A DNA stretch of 64,000 nucleotides from positions 1,302,001 through 1,366,000 of the forward strand of contig NW_024468909.1 of assembly GCF_011745365.1 (NCBI RefSeq). The letters are read 5' to 3'. Numbering within the stretch: the stretch's first letter is position 1; each line of letters begins with the position of its first letter. This stretch comes from Cryphonectria parasitica EP155 (lineage: Eukaryota > Ascomycota > Sordariomycetes > Diaporthales > Cryphonectriaceae). Shown here piece after piece: positions 30,955 through 40,628 of this stretch. The notes beneath the pieces were generated by a model. The model worked only from the letters and a program-made list of their open reading frames with translations. It ran no database searches and was not told the DNA's origin. A program made the position numbers and the translations under genes.

Positions 30955-32525
30955 GACGGCTTTTTTTTTTTTTTTCTCTCTTCCTAATATTTTTAATGCT
31001 ACCTGTTGGATACCAGAGAGCTTCTTTTGTTGACTGCACTTCTCGATGTGCACGTCAGCCACACGGTCGTATCAGGCATTTATTGAGAGAAAGGTTGTCG
31101 AACCTGCTTCGAGTAGAAGAGGAGAGCCCAACCGACCGTCCGTAGCGAAGCTTCCTGATCGTCGCCTTTATATCCGGATACCCTATACCGAAGATAAGCC
31201 GCCGACGTCGTCTGAGTTATGGCAGCTTATCAAGAGCGACGCAGTGACCCCCTCCCTCCTCTCCGGACCGGATGATCATCATACAGCTATCTAGCGTGGC
31301 TGCAGCTCGCATTTTGGCGAGGGCGGAAGGATTGCCGTTAGGTAGTGGTACCATAGTACCATAACTAGTACATACCGTCAGAGCTCTGAAAAATTTCAGA
31401 CCGGCATAGTTTAAAATCTCAAGAGGGTGGTACACGACTTTGGGTAACAAGGTGAACAGGAGAGAAATACATTTTCAGTTTTTTCTCAACGCCCTCTACG
31501 TTCAGGAACAAATTACAGGATTCAAGACTTGTTCAGTAGATCGGCATCTCGAGTATATCCCGTACCAAACATACTGTATCTGTACATGGATCCACCTCTA
31601 TCTGTGCGCGCAGGACAGCCAACCCCCCACATAAATACTAAGGTTTCCCGTTAGGAGAAGCAGAATGGTTCCTGGGGGGGAAAGATAAGACAGAAGAATT
31701 TCTTATTTAAACTCTGCGCTCCCCAACTCTCCTACCTGAAGAAAGACAGCCAAGGAATACCTTGAGAGGTGAAATAATCCTTGGAGAGAAGATAAGATAG
31801 AAGAGGCTCTATTGTAAGCTTTCTGGCCCTCTATTCTCTCTACAAATCAAGTAAATAGAGGGCATCATTGTAAGACTCCCCGGCACATGCTCAGCGGCGT
31901 GCGGTCCCGCTGACGTATCTATCAGTGGTCTCTTGTACATACATATCCCTCCACCCTCCCACAATGAGATATAAGCACCCGATTATGTGAACACGATATC
32001 AACAATCTATTTAGCACCACAACCCATTCCAGGCTCGACCATTCTAGTGACAGTCACATGCATCGCATGCACACGACCATCAGCCACACGGCCGTTTCTT
32101 GCGCAGCCCTTCATTGCCTATCAAGTTGCTGATGTGCCTAGCTCTGCATGTGAGAAACAAGTCTTGAGACAAGGTTCTTACGAGAAAACTTCCAAAACAG
32201 GAATTTATCTGCGACACTTACATTGATTGGTCCTATTTAGAGTTTTGGCGGACAAGAGAGAGAGGGAAAGAAAGAGAAGAGAGAGACAAGCGGTGCAGGG
32301 ACTAGAGGGGAAATTAGTAGGGAAGGCAAACAATGAAGCTCTTCACAGCTCGTTTGAATGATTATCAGGTCTCGCTCCACTAAGTAGATTTTGTACACAT
32401 TAAATCTATACAAAAAGGAGCTGAAAAGAATAGCATCTAAAACAAGTCTTGTCGTGTGTCTATCCCCCTCTGTAGCCCTTCACTCTACGCTGTATGCTTT
32501 AAATCGCCGGATGCATGTGGCTAGC
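30955..32525. other. Intergenic region with hairpin-rich element
   Basis: 1.6 kb between the MFS start and the 3' end of the flavin-reductase gene. It starts with a T14 run at 30961-30974 and contains the inverted-repeat segment at 31674-31863. A purine-rich GAGAGAGAG stretch lies near 32255-32290. Small frames show no motif. Confidence 0.5.
31674..31863. repeat. Inverted and direct repeat segment
   Basis: Perfect 10-base arms GCCCTCTATT (31826-31835) and AATAGAGGGC (31854-31863) flank an 18-base loop. Upstream, CCAAGGA (31750-31756) pairs with TCCTTGG (31778-31784). Two purine-rich stretches near 31680-31698 and 31787-31804 read nearly the same (GATAAGA-AGAAGA). Could be a miniature element remnant, an RNA hairpin or chance. 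Confidence 0.45.
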
Positions 32526-33705
32526 TCATATCTTCCCATCCGCAGCTTTCACGCTCTCGCTCTTCTTACCGACACTCTCAGCCTCCAACTTCTTATAGGC
32601 TTCCGTCCCACCCACGTCCTTCTCAAAGACCGGACGGAGTAGCTCGATGCCCTCGACGGTGCGGCCGTAGGTAATGCCGCCCAATCTGCTCACCGGCCGG
32701 AGGACCTGTCAAGATAGATGATTTAGCACGTCGTCAGCCAGCCATATAAATAATTTGTTCATTTCACGTCTTTGCCCAAACAAAGAAAGGCAGTTCATGT
32801 AATCGACATACCGCAGGGTCAATGATATTCCTCTCCTCATTGATAGCATCCTCCCGCACCCAGAACCGCGTGCCCTCCAAGACAGCCATCGTGCCGCTCA
32901 TCTCCCCCGGCCGGCTCCGGCTCGCAAACTCTCGCACGCTCTCCAGCTTGGCCTCGATGCTAAAGATGGCCTCCTTCACCCGCGCAGGCTTCACCGTCTC
33001 GCAGTCGTACCCGGGCGTCAGCCCACTCACAGCCCACTCGCTGGCCCCATATGGCGCATCCACGCTCGTGCTGTTGGCCGCCTCGACGTAGTGCTCCGAG
33101 ATGATGTTGATCGTGCACTCGCCCGTGGCGTTGAGGTTGTGCAGGGTGTGCTTGGCCTGCGCGGCGCGTTCCAGCGAGCTGGCGAACCCGATGATGAACA
33201 GCGGCGGGTCGTGGTTGATGACTTGGAAGTACGAGAAGGGCGCCAGGTTGGTGGTGTTGCCGTCTGCCGAGACGGTCGACACGAAGGCGATGGGGCGGGG
33301 GACTACGGCGCTGATCAGGAGCTTGTAGTTGTGCACAGGCGCGCGGCCCTCGGCGTACGGGTCGATTGTGATGTGTTTGGCCGTCTTGGCCCCGGGCCCT
33401 TCTGCGGCGGGCGCGAGGTCGTTGGCGCCGCTGCCAAAAGACCACGAGGGGGCCGGCGTCTGGGTGTACTTGAAGGTGGCGTCGCGGTCCCAGGGTGGGC
33501 GAGAGGCTTCGACGGCCTTGAAATCGGGGTGCGGGTTGCGCTTGATCTCGGATTCTTTCATCTTGAGGGCGGCGGTCGTCGTGTGGAAGGGTCGAGAGGT
33601 CAAGGCAGAGGTGGGATTGAAGGAGGAGGAGGTTCGACAGGAGGGGAGGGGAAGTCTTGCTAGGAGGTTGAAGGGTCTCGGCAAGTATTTCTGTGGAAGC
33701 ATCAA
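32526..33705 (-). CDS. Flavin-reductase-like (DIM6/NTAB) protein
   Basis: Exons 33705-32812 and 32705-32526 join in phase 0 to 357 residues. The FMN-binding split-barrel fold is seen in the stretch NYKLLISAVVPRPIAFVST, NLAPFSYFQVINHDPPLFII, AKHTLHNLNATGECTINII and EAANSTSV, which are the usual blocks of flavin reductase-like domain proteins. An N-terminal Arg/Ser/Pro segment of about 48 residues precedes it and could direct import into mitochondria; Met at codon 49 (MKESE) is the alternative start. The C-terminal exon carries RLGGITYGRTVEGIELLRP. Likely an FMN-dependent oxidoreductase; partner and substrate unknown. The whole gene has high GC and third-position GC. Confidence 0.87.
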
Positions 33706-34454
33706 GGATTGGATGTTGTGGTGGTCATATATCTAGAGAGAAAAGAGGGGGAAAGGGGAGATGTCTTGACTAAGAGAATTTACTTGTTGGAGAGGGCCAG
33801 AGAGGGCATTTGAAATACAAAACCCCTCTATCGGGAAGCTCAATCCGTAAATTGTTTCCAGTGAGGTCATGCACTCTTTTCCCCCTGTCGATGATTAGTA
33901 GATTGGTGGCCCGACCCCTCACCACCATCTGAATAGCGCAGTACTAGGTACTAATCACCCCGCCGTTGCCCCCACCTGCTGTGGCCAACTGTACATAGTA
34001 CGTACTGTACCATTGCCCCCACCAGATAGACTATATACCGTAGTACATTGTGATAAGAATGCCCATCCTCACCAATGTCAAATGCTAAACAATGCGCATC
34101 TGAATTAAATTTTTTTTTTTAAGAATTATTTTCGTTGCAATTCCCCCATGGTATCTCTATATATCCTTTACACTTTAGAACACACCTCGAGGCTCTTACA
34201 GTTACATAAGTACAGTACAGTATTGCTCCCCTTCTGCCTGTACAAACCACTCCCAGGTGATTTGACACATAACCCGCAGCCCTTTGCACATATCAAGACA
34301 GCAGGAACAAATAGAAGAGTGCTTTCCATCCCCGAAACCAGAAAAACCGACATACTCCTTGCTTTTTGAGGATCCAAGACACCAACAAGCGAGATGTCAA
34401 GGCCACATAGATGAGGTGCGCCTCTTCTTAGCTGTTGAAAAGAAGACGAGACAA
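33706..34454. other. Intergenic region
   Basis: 750 bases between the flavin-reductase start and the phosphodiesterase 3' end, with several GTAC/AGTAC stretches near 33940-34045 and a T/A run near 34110. No gene seen. Confidence 0.5.
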
Positions 34455-36263
34455 TCACAGCAGCAGGCTTTGCCCACTCTCCGAGATCACCCACTCACAC
34501 CCCAGCGGTGTCTCCATGAATGACTCATGCTCCCTCAGCTCCTCGAGGATCGTGTCCCCTATGGGCGGATCATCGTCCAGCGTGTCCTTCATATGTATAA
34601 CGACAACTTTGACGCCTGACAGCTGCGCAGGGTGATCTCGGGCCGCGAGAACGGGGCGGAGGGGTGCTTGCGACGCTGAAGTCGTCCCGGGACTTGGGCT
34701 CGAGGTCGTCGTATGGTGTCTGGCCAGGTTCCCGACAGAGAGCTGCACTGCGGGCGCCGATGAGGGCGGGGGCGACTCGGACGCGGTCTTGGCCTCCATC
34801 CGCCCGTGCGGTGGCTGGCCGCTCAGCCAAGAGGCCTTGATGGTTCTCGGGCTGACCGGCTCCTCGCTCGTGGTGCTCATGTTGCCCCAATCACGCGTCA
34901 CCACCTTCGTCGCCCTGCGACGCCCCGCAATGGTGAGGTCGTCCATCATGTCACGTTTGCGCTTGCCCCCGCGCCGGAGGTCCTCTGGCTCCTTGGGCTC
35001 CGTGGCCTGTCGGGTCTTGAAGGCCCTCACCTCCTCGGCAAGAGCCGTCATCTCTTGGATCAAGAAGGAGGGCGTCAGGTGGCCGAACAGCCTGTCGGTG
35101 GGCCGGCTGTCGTCGTAGCTGCACTCGATGAGGATGGCCTTCAGCTTGCCCGCCGCGATCTTAGGCGCAGCTTCCTGCCAGATGAGCAGGTTCCGGGGGT
35201 GCATCGATATGCTGTCGGCCTCAACGTCGCCAAAAATGAGGACCTCGGCGCCAGTCTCCACGTCACGTATAAAGAAAGAGCTGCTGTCGTACACGCACGG
35301 TATCTCGGTCGGACTGTGCCCGCCACTCAGGCTCAACCCGGCGGGTCCACGTCCTCCCGACGGGGCTCCAGACCCTGGAAGGATGGACTGGGCGCGCTCG
35401 TGGGCGAGGCTCAGCTGGTGCTGCTGAAAGTAGTTGGCGAGCCCCGGGCTGGAGGTGTGGTGTGCTATCGATCTGGGGCTGAGCATCCCTGTGCCAAAGG
35501 CCAGAGGTCCCGACGATGCATCTAGGCTCCCATAGCGGGTGTTGCTACCGCTGCCACGGTGGGGCTGCCTTTCTATGAGATGGCCATGGCTCACGCTCCA
35601 CGTCTTGACCGCGAGGCCTTCGTTAAACTCGAGGTAGCCGTCAAGGTTGCCCATGGCTGGCGACCCGCCCTCGTTCAGCCGCAGGTAGGTGAAGAGCCCG
35701 GCGCCGTGGTCTTCGTCTGACAGATTGGGCCAGATCACGTTGTTGAATATGTGCGTCTTGAGGGCCTGTATCGTCGCAGGCAGGCCGGCGAGCTTCTTTC
35801 GCCGCGGGCCTGCTAGCCCTGCCGTGTTGATGACGAATCCGGATATGTGGTCGAGATGAGGATGTGTGATGAGATATGTGTCCACCAGGTCGCCCTGTAT
35901 CCTCGCGGCGTTTGTTTTCGCCGAGGCAGAGTGCACCTTCAGCCCAGCAAAGGGACCAGTCTGTAACACGAATGGCAGCGCAAACTCCTCCGTCTTGCCA
36001 AGATCCGGTGGTTGTGTCTCCTCGAGGATGCGGGTGATGGCGCCTAAGTGCACGCCGGCGTCGACGGCCATCAAAGAGCCCTTTCTCCATCCCGAGGCTA
36101 GCGACCGCACGAGAAAAGCAGTGCAGTTGGACTCCAGCGGTCCTCCCTGCGAGCCCTGTTGTGTGACATGTCAGCAGTGTGAACCGGTGCGGTGCGTGCG
36201 CAACCAATGTGCTACTAGTTTGGCACCGTTGAAGAATAGTATAGTGACCAGTCAACTTTGACC
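34455..36263 (-). CDS. PDE1: Class II (low-affinity) cAMP phosphodiesterase
   Basis: The main exon is 36155-34455. It opens GSQGGPLESNCTAFLVRS after an AACAG acceptor. A short upstream exon ending at 36263 and coding VIVT fits the missing start of the family block VIVLG; the first start codon was not found. The metal motif THPHLDHISGFVINTAG marks the metallo-beta-lactamase-like fold of class II enzymes, with SHGH, FGDVEAD and the block IECSYDDSR-GHLTP as further ligands and signatures. It hydrolyses cAMP to AMP in the cytoplasm and so limits protein kinase A signalling. The chain carries two long polar insertions (about residues 180-260 and 350-480) that are Ser/Gly/Pro rich and not part of the catalytic fold. 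Length exceeds that of yeast relatives by those inserts. Confidence 0.88.
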
Positions 36264-36886
36264 GTTACAATCACTCCACTTCAAGTGAGCAGTCGGCGTC
36301 TTGACCATATTGGATGAGGCTGAAACTGTGGAGTTCCGATCTGGTGACGGATCTCGGGGAAAGAGAGAGTGTGTGGGCCTGCTTGGCCTGCGCATGGGCT
36401 GCTGGCAGGGGCGTTTGGCGGGACGGAGGGTCTTCTGAAAGAGAGACAGACACACACACGCAGAGAGAGAGAGGAAGAGCTATGGTGATCCACACCCGCC
36501 CAGATTCCTGGGTCTGTGTAGCCCTGGCCTTTGTCCACCGAGCGCAGGTCTTCCAAGTATCTGCAACCAGCATGCAAGCCCACAGGAGCACCGTGCCTTT
36601 GTTTCCCTCAGAATGACCCATCATGATGCGAGCGGAGCCATTACTTGATTAGGTGGCGGAAGCCGGGGACCTCTCTTTCCCTCTCTCAGAGGCATTACTG
36701 TGGGCGGCTGGAAACTCAGAGAGAAAAGCAGCCCAAACTTCGCGAACGATTGGCTGGTCATGGTTGAGCCTCAAAGATGACAGATGGTGATTGATAATGT
36801 TTCTGAAGAACACTAATCAAGCAGGGAGCCGAGACCGGAATCTCCAACCTGACCCTGACATGATAGGACAAGAATTGGAAAGTTTT

Positions 36887-36900
36887 GGGGGGGGGGGGGG
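36887..36900. repeat. G14 homopolymer
   Basis: Fourteen G after four T in the gene-poor stretch. Confidence 0.9.
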
Positions 36901-37320
36901 TGAAGCGTCAAAAGTCCGGGTCCAAGAAAGCTTCTAGAAGATGAATCTACCCGTGGGCTGGCGGTTTTGGCTTAAACAGGCGCCGAAACAGAGCCAATCA
37001 AGTTGGTATGCTCCTCGACCTCCTTATTCAGACCAAGAAGAGAAGAAGGCTCTCTCATGCGGCTCGAGCGTTGACAGAAGGGAGGATATTGTAGAAGGCA
37101 ATTGGGCGCGCATTGGGAATAGGAAAAGAGGAAGGGAAAGAGTAAAAAGAAGAGGAATGGGGGGAGTGGGGATCGGAATGTCTGACATAGACAAGACTGC
37201 AGGTGGAAGGACACAAATATAGAGCAGAGGCACTTGAAGAAAGAAAGAACATTGTAACTGACCAGTATAATGATCTGCAGCGCAGCTTCAGGAGCTGTTG
37301 CAGCGACGGGTGCTGCACGC

Positions 37321-37353
37321 GTATGTGCATGTGCATGCGCATGCGCATGCGCC
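37321..37353. repeat. Alternating GCATGC / TGTGCA purine-pyrimidine run
   Basis: About 33 bases of alternating purine-pyrimidine sequence (GTATGTGCATGT then repeated GCATGC). Such tracts can adopt Z-DNA. Confidence 0.8.
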
Positions 37354-37670
37354 TGCACCGAGCCTGTCAACCCGTCGTCGGCGATTACCGGCCCTCCTCT
37401 CGCCTCGCCTGCCATCGTCGCCACGGGCGTCCCTCGATTCGCAGCAGCAGCGACGACACGCCGTGGCGGGTGAGGGCCGTAGATCTCGTCTTTATAGATG
37501 CCAATGGAGAGGCGCATGCATGCGCGTGAGGGCGATCCAAAGTAGGGTGTGTGGGTGTGGGTGTGGGTGTCTGGGTGGGTGAGTCGTTTTGCCCGTCGAT
37601 TTTCGAGGGCAACGGGCGGGTTTCCGGGTCTATAGGGCTGGAACCACTAACGGGCCTGAAGGACTTGCTT

Positions 37671-37682
37671 GGGGGGGGGGGG
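37671..37682. repeat. G12 homopolymer
   Basis: Twelve consecutive G in the gene-poor stretch. Confidence 0.9.
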
Positions 37683-38218
37683 CGCGCTCGCGTGTGTTGG
37701 AGTGTTGGAGTGTACTGTGTGAGTTGTGCTCCACTTGGCTGCTGCTGCCTTGTCTTATCGACCCCGTCGAGACGCAGGAGATCTGGTTCTGTGAGACCCA
37801 ACCAGCCGCGACTCTGCCCTGTAATACTGCGGATTGGTTGTTCAGGGACGTAACCTGACGATCTGCCAAGCTAAGGCTGAGCCCCTCGGGTGTGTTTTGT
37901 GTGGGCTGTTTGTTGTCCAGCGACAATGCGCAACCGTGATTTTGACTGGGTATTGGAAAGGGAGGCGACGAAAAGGGTGGATGAGGAGGAGGAAAACAGA
38001 GACAGAGAGAGGGAGATGGGGATGGATAGTATGGGATCTGAAAGTGGAAGGTATACTTGTAAATCTTGGAAGCGAAGGGCAAGTTAGGGCGGGCGAGGAT
38101 GACGAGAGGCAAAGATATGTGCGCGGTGCCAAGTTCCTCGTCTTGAAGATTGTTAGAGAAAATCCAGGAACCACACATCAAGTGCAAAGCCACAATTACA
38201 CAGCAAACCACCAATGTG

Positions 38219-38246
38219 CACACACATACACACATACACACACACC
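38219..38246. repeat. CA microsatellite
   Basis: Imperfect CA repeat of about 28 bases broken by single T insertions. Confidence 0.85.
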
Positions 38247-38859
38247 TTACAGAAAAGAAAAAGTTGAAAAAAAGAAAAGTACAAGACCCCGAAAGAAGAA
38301 AAGAAGGAAGGGGGGAAAACCCACGCCAGTCAAAGGCCGGGAATGATGCTAGCGCTGATAATGCCGCCTGTGAGCCTAGCCTCCTTTCCCAAGATGCTCC
38401 CCAGGGATTCCCTCCCTTCCCTCGAGTTCTTTCTTTACCTCTCTGCTCTTTCCTTCCCTCTGTCCTTGTCAGGATACAAAAAGCACGCAAGCATCAAAGT
38501 TACAAAGGAATTGAGAGCCGGACTCACGGCAGGACGGCAATACCAAGGGCCCTTGTTTGTAAGATAGAAGAAAGGAAGGTAGAGACGCATGAAGGTATCT
38601 GATGAGTGAAAAGGCTGGGCGAGGGGTGAATGATGTCGCGCATATAACCAGCCAGCAGCGTTCAGCAAGTGTCGTGTATCGAGGTTTCGTCTAGCCTTAC
38701 GGTCATTCCCCCCTGCCTTCCCCTTCCGAGGACAAGGTGATCTTTTATCCGTAGGCTCTGGTCTACAAAAACACACAGAAATGCTGATTCTGCCGCTCTT
38801 GAATTATATGATGTTGGCGGGCGTTTGAGTAATCGAGTTCAGTGTCTCGGAAGTTTTGT

Positions 38860-38870
38860 GGGGGGGGGGG
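38860..38870. repeat. G11 homopolymer
   Basis: Eleven G following TTTTGT. Confidence 0.88.
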
Positions 38871-39844
38871 AGAGGGGTTACAAGATTGGTTTATTCGGGG
38901 CATTGCCGCAACACATGACTGATGTCGAGTGGGTGTTGTTTGTCTTTGATGCAATTTTAATGGCTTGTCGCAAATAAAAATGAGAGAGGGAGGTGCAGAG
39001 AGAGAAAAGGCCCTGGGCTTGAGAGATCCTGGCTTGCACGTGGCGTTGTGTCTTTATCCGGGGGCAGAGATCAAAGAAAACAATAACGAGTCTCTGCCGA
39101 CCGGACAAGAAAGCTGCAGAGGGACAAAAAAGACTCGAGTCCTTGTCTTTCCTTTATACGACTTGTTGTCGCTGATGATGGCACCCAGCTGGGGACACCC
39201 TCTCCCCTTCTTCCAATCCCACACGAGACAGAGGCGCGGTCCGAGGTTCGGGTCCAAAGTCAGACGGGCGTGCCGCATGCGGGCTGGTGACGTTCAACCT
39301 TTAGAACTGACACACCCACCCACCACGGAAGCGTTAAGAGGGTGTGGGGGGGAGGGGTTGGTACTGATCGTCGAAATAAGAAACAAAATGTCCGTGTATA
39401 GAAGCCCCGCGCGGATCAGGCTCTAGAGGGGATAGTGGTTGAGACACCAAGAAGGAGAGGGACAGAGGAAATGTAAATAAATTCATTGATACCTGCAATA
39501 GGTGCCTTTTCTGCCTCTGGGGCAATGAACCTTAATGCCCTGGACCCATGTCGGAGGACCCTCCTCCATTAATCCACTTGTTGATCTTGACTCTTTTCTT
39601 CTTCGTCCCTTCCTGCTTAGCTGTAGTCAAGAACAGCAATAGCCAAAATCTATGGAAAAGGATTTGTTTGTATTCTGGGAGGAGAGTTTGCTACAATGTA
39701 CTATAGTGTATTATGTACGCATGTACTTGGATCTAGTAGTGTTCCACAGCCTGTTGGAACGCCGCATGCGCATGAATAACCGCAAGGCCAAGGAGGGTTG
39801 GCCCCCTCGGCCTGCCCGGTGCGTATGCAGCACCAAAATGTGGA

Positions 39845-39857
39845 GGGGGGGGGGGGG
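39845..39857. repeat. G13 homopolymer
   Basis: Thirteen consecutive G in the gene-poor stretch. Confidence 0.9.
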
Positions 39858-39953
39858 AAGGTGGCTGTTGGTGGCAGGATCCAGACCAATATTTTGGTGG
39901 GGCCCTGAACTGCAAGCAGGTGGCTGGTGGGATCATCCTGGCTGAAGCTCCAG

Positions 39954-40139
39954 TGACGTCTGTCTCTCCCTCGCGCGCCATCAGCTGCAAATGAATCAAA
40001 TGAGGAGAAGACGTGCATTGATCCCGTCTGACGTGCATAAAGTTACGACACTGAGGTTTTAACAGGTACCTGATCGGACGTGACAATCCTACTTGGTTTG
40101 CGCGCGTGTACGCACGTAGTCGAATATCAAATCACGTCA
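39954..40139. promoter_or_regulatory. Cluster of TGACGT-type bZIP sites
   Basis: TGACGTC at 39954, TGACGTG at 40029, GGACGTGAC around 40076-40084 and CACGTCA (reverse TGACGTG) at 40133-40139 lie within 190 bases. They match the CRE/AP-1 core. No annotated gene starts next to them, so a hidden transcript or distant gene would be the target. Confidence 0.4.
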
Positions 40140-40628
40140 TGAGATTCTTTACTTCATATTTGCGCACGTGCTGGGTCAGGACAAACTGCCAGTCGTCCCC
40201 CTTCATCGGCTGTACCGGTTACATACATCTCGAGGACTGGCATCACAAGACCAACTTCCAGTCGGCACCGCCGAGACGCGGCTTGCTTGATTGGTTGATC
40301 ATTGTGTTACTCACATTTCATGCGCACGATAAGATTCACTGAGGCTATTTGCTTATGTCCAGCTGATTTGGGTGTGAATTATCGTATCATTTAGGGTGTA
40401 TCGTCAACAAATAAAGGCTACTCGCTACCTACCAGACCGTGCCAGCCGCATGCACCAAAGAAGTTTTAAAACAATGCTCTATCTTTTTGGGACATCAAAA
40501 GGATGGTTGTCTTTTTTTCCCTTTTCTCTCTGGTAAAAAAGACGAGAGAGAAAGGCGTGAGTACACTGGTACATAAACAATGGGCATAGATGGAGTATGG
40601 GAAAGACCCGAGTTGACCGGCAGGTCAC

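Larger units (their letters stand above)
36264..40628. other. Gene-poor, repeat-rich 4.3 kb stretch
   Basis: No frame here looks like a real protein: translations are Lys/Arg or Ser/Pro/Phe low complexity. Contents: GA/CA microsatellite near 36446-36475, G14 at 36887, a GCATGC-type run at 37321-37353, GTGTGG repeats at 37547-37580, G12 at 37671, CA repeats at 38219-38246, G11 at 38860, G13 at 39845, and four TGACGT-type sites at 39954-40139. Could be a long regulatory region or hold noncoding transcripts. Confidence 0.55.

Noticed and set aside
33091..33663. 190-codon plus-strand frame
   Set aside because: Antisense to the flavin-reductase-like gene; Gly/Arg/Val bias typical of GC-rich shadow frames.
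37630..38490. 286-codon minus-strand frame
   Set aside because: Translation is Phe/Cys/Pro/Ser low complexity made of CA and GA repeats, with no domain and no splice logic.
39241..39270. tRNA-like B box (GGTTCGGGTCC)
   Set aside because: No matching A box or acceptor stem could be paired around it.
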